From NCBI GenBank assembly GCA_002786025.1, contig NHNW01000016.1, forward strand, positions 682,001-746,000: a stretch of DNA of 64,000 nt. Reading direction: 5' to 3'. Position 1 is the stretch's first letter, and each line of letters begins with the position of its first letter. Shown here piece by piece: positions 1-10,253 of the stretch. A program made the translations under genes and the position numbers. This DNA comes from Zasmidium citrigriseum (lineage: Eukaryota > Ascomycota > Dothideomycetes > Mycosphaerellales > Mycosphaerellaceae). The notes under the pieces were generated by a model. That model saw only the letters and a list, made by a program, of their open reading frames with translations. It did no database searches and was not told the DNA's origin.

Positions 1-534
1 CTCTTGCTGGAATGACTTGCAAGCATTCAAAGAATCTCAATTAGGACGCTGCACTAACCATCTCCTCGGCTTCACCTTTTCAAGTGCCAGTTTCGCTCGG
101 CACATGTTAAGTACGTCCTCCCACTAGCGTCCGCTATACGATGACGAGTCGCTCTTGACAGCGAAGGTGTCAAAAATGACCAGATGTCTAGACCATCGCA
201 CCATTCGTTCCTGACCGCAAATGAAAGATGACTGCCACCTATTCCGCCTTGCGACTTCCTACTTCTCCAACCTCACCAAATTTGACGGCCTCGTTCTCGG
301 CAAGCTTTGGTTCTGTCGCTCAAGTCCACTGCATTCACGAGGAGCAGTCATCACGAGCCGTCCACTTGCAGGCCCACTTGCCAATTTTCACCCATTGGCG
401 GATGTGCAGCTTAATCTCGTACCCAAGATGTCTGTATCCTACGACGCCTGGCGGAGAGGAATCATATTTGGGTTACGAGAGTGGGTAGCACGATGAGAGA
501 GAACTGGTCTGTTGTCCGCCAAACTCTTGCCATT
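1..534. other. No recognisable gene
   Basis: Ordinary-composition DNA downstream of the cyclase gene. A 91-codon plus-strand frame at 221-496 overlaps a second frame of similar length and resembles no family I recognise, so I do not call it a gene. Confidence 0.5.
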
Positions 535-1625
535 TCAGAAAAGCGCCATAATATTTGGCGGCGACGATACTGCTCTGGGATGATTCAATGGATATGACGT
601 GATGAAGAACGTCCAGCGATTCAGCTTCTTGCACAACGCCGACAGCCGCTCCAGATCAAACATCTCCCCAATGGGCACACCCCATCCTGCGAGGCAGTAA
701 TTGTGCATCGACCATTCCTTGTCCCGAGTTGGTCGAACCTCAAAGCTGACTCCATCGCCAGCGACTGCCACGATATGGATGTCCCAAACGAATCGAGCAA
801 CGGCTTCGCTCTGCATCAGGCCAGTATGTTTGTGCTTGTGTGCTTGAGTCGACGCACGGTATGCCTTCTTCTCATCCAAGCCGATCGACTCCCAGGTCTT
901 GGTAAAACCGCAGCGGAGGAAGAAGATATCGCCTGGTCTGAATACGATGTTGCATTCTTTGGCGATTCCGAGCACTTCTTCGAGGGTGATGGGATGACCA
1001 CTCATTCCGTTGACTTCCATGCCTTTCTTCTCGGCGTACGATACACAGTCGATGAGGAATCCTCTGGCTGCAATACCCTCCTGCGCCCAATGGCCAATAC
1101 CGATCCGATCGCTTGCCCCGTCGGTGATCTCACCAGAAGTCGTATTTCCGTACCACGCTCGAGTGCCATTGCCCATATCGGTGCTGGAATGGCGAAATCC
1201 GTCCCATTGCGAGCAAGCCTGTGGATTGAAGCGCCAAATGTCGTCCCAAGCGATACCTTCATAATTTGGTATTGGGACGATCTCGTGTTCAGTGCGGAAG
1301 CGATTGAAGCCTGAACTGACAAGTCAGCACAATATCTTCTAAGTTGGAAACAAATCCATTGCTCGCCTGGTGTTTCGAGTCTGGTCATCTCCCAGTTCAA
1401 ACAGACCTAGACGTTCCCTTTGTCAACGATCGGCATACTTCCTTCGAAGCTTTTTCGACATACCCTCTCACTAGTTCGAACTTCGGACTTCACGACTTGG
1501 GCCACATGCTCCGGAGTCAGATACCTCAGCATGCCAAGTCCTTCATCTCTGCTCCCTGGCTTTGCGGGCCAATATCGCTTCTTATTCTGAAGATCATCGA
1601 ACTTGGGCAAGTCGGCGAACGACAT
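535..1625 (-). CDS. Cyclase-family protein (kynurenine formamidase-like), three exons
   Basis: Metal-dependent hydrolase of the fungal cyclase superfamily (same fold as kynurenine formamidase), probably cytosolic; the substrate cannot be told from sequence. I read three exons: 1625-1464, 1406-1367 and 1310-535, giving 325 residues, normal for the family. Exon 1 carries the N-terminal MSFADLPKFDDL and LRYLTPEHV signatures; the 1/2 junction restores ERVCLNWEM, matching the family's RVSLNWPL; the 2/3 junction restores TPGFNRF. Exon 3 has the metal-site motif QWDGFRHS, then GAQ-region equivalents, VAGDGVSFE and the C-terminal LAGWGVPIGEMFDLE and SSPPNIMALF. Intron 1 (1463-1407, 57 bp) is GT-AG with a GTTGAC branch point. 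Intron 2 (1366-1311, 56 bp) would be a GC-AG intron with a GCTGAC branch point. No frame breaks are seen, so this is the only gene of the left arm that looks intact. Family sure; splice sites inferred by family alignment from memory. Confidence 0.9.
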
Positions 1626-1948
1626 AGTCTATCAGTTGAAACCAATAATTGCGATCTGCCCAGTACTCGGTGCTCTGACTTTGTATGAGAGCGAAGGTCT
1701 CTTGAGGTGAGGTCAGCTGCAGCCGGCTACTGACCAAGATTCACATGCCATCCACATAGCCGGCAACATAGCCGAGGGCTGAAACACTGACTGCACCTGC
1801 ACCATGCAAGATTCCACATCAACTGCGAGAAATCGACTGATATGGAGAGTGCTCAATGAGGAAGGAGATTTACCGCCACCCAGCTACAACGTCAAACGTC
1901 CGTCTCCCGCCAACGCCAGTCGACATTCATTGACCCGCCAGCATCGAC
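1626..1948. promoter_or_regulatory. Divergent intergenic region
   Basis: These 323 bases separate the start of the minus-strand cyclase gene from the start of the plus-strand transporter pseudogene, so they should hold both promoters. I see no unambiguous TATA box or operator. A short plus-strand frame opens at 1804, but it is not in frame with the transporter start and resembles nothing I know. Confidence 0.35.
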
Positions 1949-2620
1949 ATGATGAAGAAGTATTGGGGCCTTCGCGGCTCACGAGTTACCTGGGCAGCTC
2001 TAGTATTCATCGTCGGTCCTGCGTATACAGCATTTGGATACAATCAAGGCGTTGCAGGCAATGTCTTGACGCTCCCAGCATTCGTTCGAATCTTTCCCCA
2101 GATCGATACGGTCAACACGGACGGATCTGAGGAGCAGCACAACAGCACCATTCAAGGTATGCCGTCCATACGAACTGACAAGCTCTCAATTTAACGCCGA
2201 CTCACAGGCCTGGTCATTGCACTCTTCGTTCTTGGGGCAGGTATTGGGGCTCTCACTTGCATGAAAGTCGGAGACTGGCTTGGACGTCGAATAACCATCT
2301 TCTGCTCCACGGCCGCTGCTTTGATCGGTGCGATTCTCATGGCATCCTCATTGTCCCTCGCACAACTCATCGTTGCTCGACTCGTTCTTGGATTTGGCTC
2401 CGGCGGATACACTGCAACAATTCCCGTCTGGCAAAGCGAGATCTCAGGCGCACAGCACCGAGGTGGGAGGGCATCTTCCTGGGAGTTGGTATTGTCCTTG
2501 CCGACTTGCTCGACTTTGGTTTCTTTTTCGTGACCAACAACACTGTCAGCTGGAGATTTCCTTTTGCTCTGCAGCTTGTATTCTTCATAGCGGTCTCGTG
2601 CCTGATCTTTACTTTCCGCG
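1949..2620 (+). pseudogene. MFS sugar transporter, truncated after its sixth membrane segment
   Basis: Remnant of a major facilitator sugar/lactose-permease type transporter, an integral plasma-membrane protein. Exon 1 (1949-2156) starts MMKKYWGLRGSR and contains FGYNQGVAGNVLTLPAF and HNSTIQ; a GT-AG intron (2157-2207, 51 bp) is followed by exon 2 with LGAGIGALTCMKVGDWLGRR, the loop 2-3 GD-GRR signature, then LGFGSGGYTATIPVWQSE. After AQHRG about 13 bp are missing relative to the family, causing a frameshift. The sequence then resumes in another frame as EGIFLGVGIVLADLLDFGFFF and SWRFPFALQ. It ends at about 2617, just where the central LPESPRW motif should come, and runs into the end of the opposite-strand pseudogene. 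Only about the N-terminal half of a ~520-residue protein remains. Family identification is secure; the start could lie slightly further upstream. Confidence 0.85.
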
Positions 2621-2639
2621 CAGATGCAGAGACCGTACC

Positions 2640-3842
2640 TGGGAAGCAGCGGCAAGCGCAGCCGCCTCGACAGCTGGAAATCCAAGGCTAATATCGTCGG
2701 GGAGTAGTAGGCGATGGCGTTGACACCGGTGAGCTGGAGCATGATCTGTACGACGGATGCCAGCATCACACGATGTAAAATTCTTTGCGGTCCCATGGTA
2801 AACATTGACTTGAGGCTGCTTTGATTTGCTGCCATTTGCAGAGCGAGCTCGATTTCTTCGACATCTTTGTCGACTGCATCTGGGTCACCTGGATGGAGCC
2901 GCTCCAGGACTTGTCTTGCTTCGTTGTGCTTACTCTTGAGCTTTAGCCTGAGTCATTGAGAGTCAGTGTCGTGATTTGCTGTATTGAATGAAAAAGAGTA
3001 CCATCTTGGGCTTTCCGGTAGGAGAAAGACAGTCGAAATGATGATGATCGACAAGATTCCTAAAGTATCACGGCCTTTGAGCACAAGTATCCCAAGTCAA
3101 CGACACTACTCCTGCCTGAGCCAGCGATTGGGAATCTCCATGTCACTTCTCCTGTTTTCCTGTGAGCACATCTCCAAACTCTCTTTCGACGACAATGCTC
3201 ACCAGAAGCGAAGGAGAACCCGAAGGCTATCCAAAGAGCAAGAGATAGGCCGCAACCGCAGTAGATTCCAAAGGACGAAACATGACTACCTGTAATACCG
3301 ATCAGACAGGACTGTCCTCATCCTCACGCTAATATCCTACCCCGACTGGCTGATCTTGACAATTCTAACTGCCATGCCGGCACAGTGGCAGTGATCCCAC
3401 CCGTTCCGAGACCGATGAAGATTCTGCCGACAATGAACTGGCCCAAGGAATACGACGTCGACATTAAGATGGCTCCAACAAGGTTTGACAAGGCGGCAAT
3501 GACCAGAGTCCACCTCCGGCCTCGCAGGTCCCCAAAGAATGTGCAGGCTAGTGCGCCAAAGACGCCAAAGAGAGTGTATAATGCCACTACGGTGCCTTCA
3601 TTTCAGTCAGTCGAGCGCTCCTCAGTGCCGGCTACATTACGCATGCCTTGAATGGTGGACTTGTCGTGCTCCTCTTGAGGCGTCGAGGCATCAGCGACGT
3701 CGATGCTATGGAACTGTCGGCGGAACGATGGCTCTCCGAGCACTCCGCCTCTGCAGCCGCCGAGTTGTATCCAAATATCATGACCGCAACCCAGCATTCG
3801 ATCCAGATCGCGGCATGCAGTTTACCCGCTCGTCGTTAGCAT
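2640..3842 (-). pseudogene. Second MFS sugar transporter, frameshifted and C-terminally truncated
   Basis: A paralogous MFS sugar transporter read leftward. From the ATG at 3842 the family sequence can be followed only by changing frame: MLTTSG, then FGYNSAAAE, then VLGEPSFRRQF and KSTIQ. An intron that appears to start with GC (about 3652-3597) leads to TVVALYTLFGVFGALACTFF, GDLRGRRWT and IGLGTGGITATVPAWQLE. Further frame changes give GSHV, LALWIAFGFSF, TWRFPIA and, near 3010, LPESPRW, the central-loop motif. A long stretch follows: KHNEARQVLERLHPGDPDAV, then VQIMLQLTGVNAIAYYSPTI (membrane segment 7, sugar-binding QLTG-N region) and LSRRLRLP at about 2640, where homology stops. The last five or so membrane segments are missing. 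Small frameshifts rather than C-to-T changes caused the decay, so this copy was not RIPed. Confidence 0.85.
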
Positions 3843-6010
3843 GGCATCTCACAATGTCCACCAGATATTAACTCACGATCTCGCAGGGGCGCTATGGTGT
3901 TTATCAGGGACGAGTAGTGATCAAGACGATTTCGAGAAGAACGTGCAACTCGAATTGATGTCGGCCGGCATGCTTGATGATCGTTCGTTCCACATGGCAC
4001 ATCTTACACAGCCTACACATGGGCGGCTTGGCAGTCCAGTAGCCGCGGTTATCACCACCACGTCGGAATGCAACACACATCCGAAGATTCCTCGCTCCAA
4101 ATTTCCACAGACACCGAATCATACGTTTGTTGGAGGTCCTGTTGGCCCGCGGTAGTTCGTGACGAGGGAAGTAATGTCCGCTATTACTTCACGCTCACGA
4201 GCCTGATCACAGTCTTGAGTGCCCGGATCGAGACATGATCTGTTTTCTCCCCCAGCCTTGCCGCAAAACGCTTCGAGATTGTTGCGACGAGTGCCGGTGG
4301 CGACCACTCCCTCTTAAGATCTCGAATCGCCGCAGCTGTGAGTCAATATCAACTTTCAGATAAACCTATCGTCAGCAGAGGCTTTTGGAAGTACGTTGAT
4401 TTGCGACAGTTAACAACGACCGCAAGTCTAATCGTACCCACACACGAATGGACTGCGCTCATGCTACTGCCAGCGCATTCACCGATCGTCTTGGGTTGTC
4501 TGTGGAAGTATGACCGATAATGCTCACACATGACGCAGGTCGTTGGCCGTAGCCAAATAGGTCAGTATACACAGATCTTTCGCCGCTTCGTGATGTCGGT
4601 TAGCGTTGCAGAATGCTTCACAAGGAGGGAGCAGGCTTTAGCCACGATATTCTGTGAAGTCGTGCTTGATGAAAATTAGTATCGCCATGTGTTACTTTTC
4701 CTTGAAATCACTCAAGGCATGTTCAAGGCGCCAGTCGGTCCGTATCCATCAATAATGCTCACGCAATCGGTTAACAATCCTTCAGATACGAGGCTGGTCG
4801 GCAGTAGCACACATCTCGGCCGCAAGACCTGTGTTGACTGGACTCGGGCCGACGGTTCCCGAGATTGCATGAGGGTTGGAATAGCAAAGCCGCAGGCTTG
4901 TGTCAGCGGCATGCCAAGCTGTATACATAACCGGCTGGCTCTCGTCCTGTGCGGAAAAGTTTCCTCTGGCAATAACTTTGTCGTGTGGCCAACGGACTCT
5001 GGAACAGGCAGTTGGACTCACAATAGTTGGATGAAAGGGGGCCGCGCAGGGAATTTGACGGCCAGGAGCCAGGCTGCGGACAGCACCCGCGAGAGCGGGT
5101 TTGTCCAGAATGATTCAATCCTCATTGCGAGGATCCAGCCTCAAGAAGCTCAGGCATGGCACCTTCTGAATGAGACGAGTTCAGAGAGATCGACTGTTTT
5201 AACAGAACGATCGGGGTCCTCAGAAACAGATCCGCCGCGTCCAGTGTAAATGGACGCATCCTGCGCGCAGTCCTGGACAGGGCTCAGCGACTTCCGGAGC
5301 CTGTTGATCTTAGGCAGGCCGAAGACCGGACATTAGATCCACATCGCTCGGCGGCCGGCCAGTCAGTCGATAAGGCTCATCTGCAGCTCTTATCATCTTC
5401 ATGGAGGTTTACGCCGAGCTGGACTGGTGATGGTCCCTCCATCATGGCCGTGGCAATGTCTTCCTTCGAGTCTGCTTTGGAGGTGTTCGAATTGATGCTC
5501 CACGGGACATTCAGCCTTGCCTCAAGTCCAAGAATGTCAGTCCACACGACCTCAACTTGTTTGCATTGAGGCAGGCAGGCAGCTGTGCATCAAGGCACTT
5601 CATTGCTTTCACTCGTATCGTTGTTGTTGTCGATACCCATTTCGGATTGCGCTTTGAGATTGTTGCAAAGAGTGTGGTTGACGGGATTGAGCTTGCGGAT
5701 CTTCGTTGGCACATAATAAAGCTTCGGCAGCGTACGGAGGATACAATGGACGGAGCATCGTTCGGAGGCTGAAATTGGGACCATCTCGGTGGAGCGGCGG
5801 AAGATGCGCTGGCTTCTTGGTGGTCGAATGATCGAGCGTACGTATAGTAAGGGGTATTGATGAGGAGATACTTTCGAAGTGCCATGGCTTCCTTCATGTG
5901 TCGGGAATGGGCGTTGTGGAGCTCCAGCTTGTTCTTTCGGACTGATCTGAGGCGAGAGGTAGGAGATTGATCTTCCATCATGGCTTGTTCAACGCAATCC
6001 CCGGTCCTTG
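3843..6010. other. Region without a recognisable gene; two longer open frames
   Basis: The longest frames are 4689-5249 on plus (186 codons, Ser/Thr-rich, no membrane segment or motif I recognise) and 5511-6023 on minus (170 codons, basic near its start, no known motif). Both are overlapped by other open frames on the opposite strand, so their coding status is doubtful. No intron-exon chain could be built with family support. Either could be a decayed gene or chance. Confidence 0.4.
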
Positions 6011-6017
6011 TAGCGCC

Positions 6018-6960
6018 GACCATCCTTAGTGAAGCCTACCCGCTCAAACCACCCACCCCTCCTCCCCACCCTCCACCAAAGCCAGTTTTCTTGGAAGGAG
6101 ATGCTATGTGAGAACTTCCTGAACGCAATCCTTAGTCTCTGGGGCGCACACCATCCTTAGTGAAGCCAACCCGACCCAACCACCCTCCCCACCACCCCAC
6201 CCACCTCCAAGATGGCGAAGCGTTCTGGATAGGACAGACGTAGCTGCGGTGCGTGACAGCTGAATGGACTGGTAAGAGGAGAGGCTGCGTTCGGTGTAGG
6301 TGACTGCTACTTGGATGAAGCTGAAGCCGTTTCGATCGATTAAGCGCCCGCATTGTCTGCAGCATGATCGTGTGGATATGTAATGAGCTACAGGGTTAGG
6401 GATAGCCGAAGTTGAGGATCGAGATGTTGAGAATGCGCATAAGAGACTGCTTTAACGAAAGTGGGTCTCATAAAAGTGTTGTGGAAGTCTCTGCGGCGAA
6501 ATGGCCCGTCAGGCCCGAGCCACAAGCATATTAATCTCGCCTTGCAGAACTTCGCTGACTGTGGCCTTGAATGGAGAGGAATTTGTCACTGGCATGACGC
6601 CTGCGAAGTGGTGAGTCCACATGCGAAAGGCTTGCAGCTTGGGCAGTCCATTGTATGCGGTAGATTGCCGAGACTGCCATATCGAATAGTACAGACGATG
6701 CGGGCATTCCAGTACGGCTGCCGTCCTCTCAACCCGCCTCCATCCACCCCACCAGCCACCTGTGGGGTGGGATGAGAAGCTATAACAATGGACGGAAAAG
6801 CCTTGGTGCTGCGGATCGGGGCTGTCGTCTCGTCTTGGCTGGGGAACAGTATCTTGAAGTGCAAAGCAGGCGTCAACAGTCCTCGGTCTTACGAACACCG
6901 ACAGTCCTTAGTCCTCGCAGCGCCGACAGTCCCCAGTGCTGCCAACCCGCCACTATCCAA
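6018..6960. repeat. C-rich dispersed repeat (CCTTAG..AACCCGCC/CCACCC units)
   Basis: A unit of the form CCATCCTTAGTGAAGCC followed by a run of CCACCC/CCTCC occurs at about 6018-6075 and 6150-6210. Degenerate relatives lie at about 6720-6770 and 6905-6980, where CCGACAGTCC..GTGCTGCC precedes CCCACCTCCACC. The leader ACGCAATCCTTAG at about 6122 is the same word that opens the units further right, at 8505 and 8812, so this belongs to the same repeat family. No coding potential is evident. Confidence 0.6.
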
Positions 6961-7520
6961 CCCCACCTCCACCGCAATCTCTTAGCTAGTTGACCGTAAT
7001 TATCATCGTCTGCATTCTCCATTCCCTTCAAATCCACATCGTAGCGTTAACGATCGAGGAAGCCGAGAATGCGAATGATAGATTGTTATGGTGTCGCTCT
7101 ATTGCAGGCATGAGCCTCTAAGCCTGGGCCGTGAGCAGATGAATCCAATCGCCGTCGCAGGTCTTTGTTGACTGCGACATTAGTAAGAGCGAGGCAGCGT
7201 ATGGTGAAGTTGAATAGTTGAACGAGCAACAGGGTTAGGGATAGCCGAAGTTGGTGATCGAGGAGGTTAGAGATGTGTGTATCGAGAATCTTATGATGGA
7301 GTCTTGCTGGAGATGATGCTAGTAAAGGCGTAGCTCGTCAAATCAAGCAGATGGGCTTAGCATCGCCGTGGCAGCTTTTGTCTGACTCTCTTTTGTGATT
7401 TCAATCCAACCCGCAATGTTGAATGTGTCGAATGCGGCGGAGACGCGAGGCAGCGTGTGGTGAGATAGAGAAGTCGAATGGGCGACAGGGTTAGAGTTCG
7501 CCGAAGATGGGAATCTGGTT
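6385..7520. repeat. Degenerate repeats with telomere-like AGGGTTAGGG core
   Basis: The block ACAGGGTTAGGGATAGCCGAAG occurs at about 6390 and 7230, and a decayed form (GACAGGGTTAGAGTTCGCCGAAG) at about 7485. Flanking words recur too: GATCGAG..GAGAATGCG near 6415 and 7055, and GCGAGGCAGCGT near 7190 and 7448. The units are too diverged to set a clean period. They are the leftward, more decayed part of the array that continues to 9.4 kb. Confidence 0.65.
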
Positions 7521-7924
7521 AGTTAGATCGTGTGTGGATTAGGACTCGTTCGGCGAAGGCGTGGCTCGACAAAGCGGATCTGATGAACAGAGTATCGATT
7601 CTTGCGACGTTGGAGGAAGAACCTTTCGTCGAATTAGAGCTGGCATCCGAGTTGGTACAGCGATGTGGTTGAGTGCTGTACTTGTCGAACGCATGCGATA
7701 GTCGAAGGGTCCTCGTAGCAGACAAGAGAGACGGCTTCTTGGGGTGGTGTGTCCTCCGCTGTTCCGAAAGTCTCAGCCGCGGGTGCTGTGCCATGGGTTG
7801 GAAGTGTGCTTCTCTAGCTGCTTACCTGGCTCGAAGCGGAGAAGATAACGGCTTCTTGTTGAGGTGTATTGAGTTGAAGGGATTGCTGAGTCCGTATCTC
7901 GTTGTCTGTCGAGTTCAATCCTCG
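7521..7924. other. No recognisable gene
   Basis: Linker between the two parts of the telomere-like repeat array. Short overlapping frames on both strands have no family resemblance. I see nothing functional here. Confidence 0.4.
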
Positions 7925-9480
7925 GTACTGTGACGGTGAACGCGATCCTTAGTGCTGCTAGTAGTGGCGCTCAGGAGGGGTGCAAGCACCCCCCCACCGC
8001 GTTTGGGGTGTGGTTTTGAATGTAAGGGTTAGGGATACCCGAAGTTGGGGAGTGTGGCTTGCGGGATACATCTCTGTGGGCGATAAGAGTGCGATATAAC
8101 GGTCGGCGGTGGAGCAGGAGGATGTCTGACGCCTGTTGACAGATTCAAGTCCAGATATCGCAGAAGCTGGAGAGGTTTTGCAGGCTTTCGGTCGATCTCC
8201 GAAGGATGTCTGATCGCTGGAGGTTGCGAGTGCTTGAATGCGTATAGCAGTGTCGTAGGCGGTATGCTTTGCCGGAGTGGCTGAATCTGAGGATTGGTGT
8301 GTTTGACGAAGTTGGCGCATGGCGGAAGATGTGTGACAGAGCAAGCGTGTTCGTCGTTCTATTCGGTGCCTCGCATCAATGTCGCTGCTATGTGATGATT
8401 GATGAACAGGCTTCTTCTGCTGCCAGATCTTTCAACCGAGCGGCCGGGGATGTGGTTGCTGTCGATGGGCTTTCGTTGTACAGGTCCTCAGTGCTGCTGG
8501 AAATGAACGCAATCCTTAGTGCTCGTTGCAGTGGCGCTTAGGAGGGGTGCAAGCACCCCCCCACCGCGTTTGGGGTGTATTTGTTTTGCTGTAATGGATG
8601 CAAGGGTTAGGGATACCCGAAGTTGGTGGCAGGTTGAATGGACATTGTATGATTGACGGAGAGGCTTCTTCTGTTGCGAGAGCGTTCGATAGAGCGGGCG
8701 GGGATGCATCATAAACTTTCGACGGAGTAGGCGGGGATGTATCATGTCGTTGCTGTTGATGCTCTCTCTTCCTGCTCGGCTGTTCAGGACCTCAGTACTG
8801 CTGGAAGTGAACGCAATCCTGAGTGCTCGTTGCAGTGGCGCTCAGGAGGGGTGCAAGCACCCCCCCACCGCGTTTGGGGAAAGGTAATGTCGTAGTGGAT
8901 GCCAGGGTGAGGGATACTCGAAGACAGTGGTGGGTGGAACCGATGTTGTGTGGTTGGCGAAGGGGTTTCTTCTGCGGAGCGGGCGGGAATGCCTTGGTGT
9001 CAATGCTCTTCCTTGTGCAACAGGTGTTCAAGTCCTCTGCTGTTGGAAGTAAACGCAATCCGGAGTGCTTGTTGTGGTGGTTAAGGTGTCTGGTTGGATC
9101 GTCGTGATGGATGCCAGAGTGAGGCATACTCGAAGACGCTGGTGGGTAGACAGGATCTTGTGTGGATGACGAAGAGAGTACTTCTGCTGGGAGAGCTGTG
9201 GATCCTTTTCTCTCTCTTGCCAAATGGCTGTTCAATCCTTCGTGCCGCTGGGAGTAGACGCAATCCCCAGTGCTCGTTGCGGTGGCGCTCAGGAGGGGTG
9301 CAAGCACCCCCCCACCGCGTTTGGGGAGAGTGATGTTGTGATGGGTGTAAGGGTTAGGGATACCCGAAGTTGCGGAGTGTGTTTTGTTGCGGGAATGTTG
9401 TTGCTGTCAATGCTTTCTCTTGCTGGGCAGCTGCTCAAATCCTTCGTACTCGAACGTTGGAGAGGCACATCTGGGTAAGC
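7925..9480. repeat. Tandem minisatellite-like array, five units, hairpin plus AGGGTTAGGG
   Basis: Units begin near 7925, 8483, 8785, 9027 and 9228. A full unit reads: a CAGTGCTGCTGG-like word; ACGCAATCCT; GTGCTCGTTGC; GTGGCGCTCAGGA; a perfect short inverted repeat GGGGTGCAAGCACCCC; CCCACCGCGTTTGGGG; a spacer; then AAGGGTTAGGGATACCCGAAG. The hairpin is present at 7977-7992, 8544-8559, 8848-8863 and 9295-9310; the fourth unit (9027) has lost it. The telomere-like word is at 8025, 8603, 8904 (AGGGTGAGGG), ~9111 (decayed) and 9350. A second shared word, GGCTTCTTCTG..GAGCGGGCGGGGATG, lies between units at about 8410, 8663 and 8962. Spacing is irregular (558, 302, 242, 201 bp). Open frames across it seem to follow from the repetition rather than from genes. 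Confidence 0.8.
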
Positions 9481-10020
9481 TGGATTCTTTGGCGTAGCAG
9501 GTCTGTGGAGATACTTTGAGAGAGATGGCGAAGGAGGATATGAAGCCACATGTCGAGCACACAGATTGATCTTGCACCTTCGGGAAGTCGGTCGCAGGCG
9601 TTGGAGGTGAAGACTTGGAGGAGTTGGATTTCGGTGCGGTGGTGTGGTGCGGAGAGCTTCGAGCGGGAATGGCGGCGACGATGAGGTTCAGTAGTCGATA
9701 CACCAAGCTCACAGAATGGTTGGATGGGTCGGCGGAATTGATTGCAGGTGTCGGAGATACGTTTCTCGGCGAATTGGATTTTTGGGTGGCAGCTTGGTGA
9801 GAGCTTTGAGCGAGATTGGCGACGACGACGTGGTTGACCACAAATCATGCCGGGCATACCGGATGGTCAGATGAGTCCGTAGGTTTCATTGCAGGCGTCG
9901 GAGAAGCATTTCTGGGCGAATTGGATTTTTGGGAGGTGGCTTCGGGGGTGGGATTGGCGGCGACGATGAGGTTGACCACAATTCATGACGCACATACAGG
10001 ATGGTCGGACTGATCGGGAG
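9470..10020. repeat. Tandem array of ~150-bp units
   Basis: The word GAATTGGATTTTTGG or a close relative recurs at about 9482, 9623, 9773 and 9920, giving spacings of about 141, 150 and 147 bp. Accompanying words are GATTGCAGGTGTCGGAGA/GCAGGCGTCGGAGA and GGCGGCGACGATGAGGTT. All three spacings are multiples of three, and both strands have open frames over several units. A repetitive peptide of about 50 residues per unit is therefore conceivable (minus strand: KSNSPRN..SPTPA recurring), but there is no start, intron or family support. Confidence 0.65.
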
Positions 10021-10082
10021 AGTCGCTTGCAAGCCTCAGAAATGCATAAACTCTACGATCTGGGAATCCCGTCAGTTTTGGT

Positions 10083-10096
10083 CGATCACGTGATCG
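10083..10096. promoter_or_regulatory. 14-bp palindrome centred on CACGTG
   Basis: CGATCACGTGATCG is a perfect palindrome containing an E-box (TCACGTGA), the type of site bound by bHLH factors such as Cbf1. No gene start is close enough to assign it, so function is only a possibility. Confidence 0.35.
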
Positions 10097-10253
10097 TAAA
10101 AGTCGTGGGACAGGGGACAAACTTTTGCAGCTCTGCGAATTCCGCAAATCTGAAGAGGCCATTTTGAAGAGCGGGTCGAGTTGTCTTGTTTGTGTGAGTT
10201 TGGAGTCTGTGCGATTTTTTCTGGCGGAGTTGAAGGGCCTCATGCGGTACTAG

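Noticed and set aside
703..1314. 203-codon plus frame opposite the cyclase gene
   Set aside because: Shadow of the cyclase exon; the minus strand carries all the family motifs.
1002..1400. Separate 132-codon minus frame as its own gene
   Set aside because: It is the cyclase intron 2 plus exon 3 read in a shifted frame.
8792..9307. Open frame of 171 codons on minus across the minisatellite
   Set aside because: It follows the repeat units, contains their low-complexity text, and has no family resemblance or splice structure.
8025..9359. True telomere
   Set aside because: The TTAGGG-like word occurs once per unit, not in tandem, and is embedded in unique sequence.
7925..9480. CRISPR array
   Set aside because: Repeats are long, degenerate and irregularly spaced in a eukaryotic genome; no cas genes.
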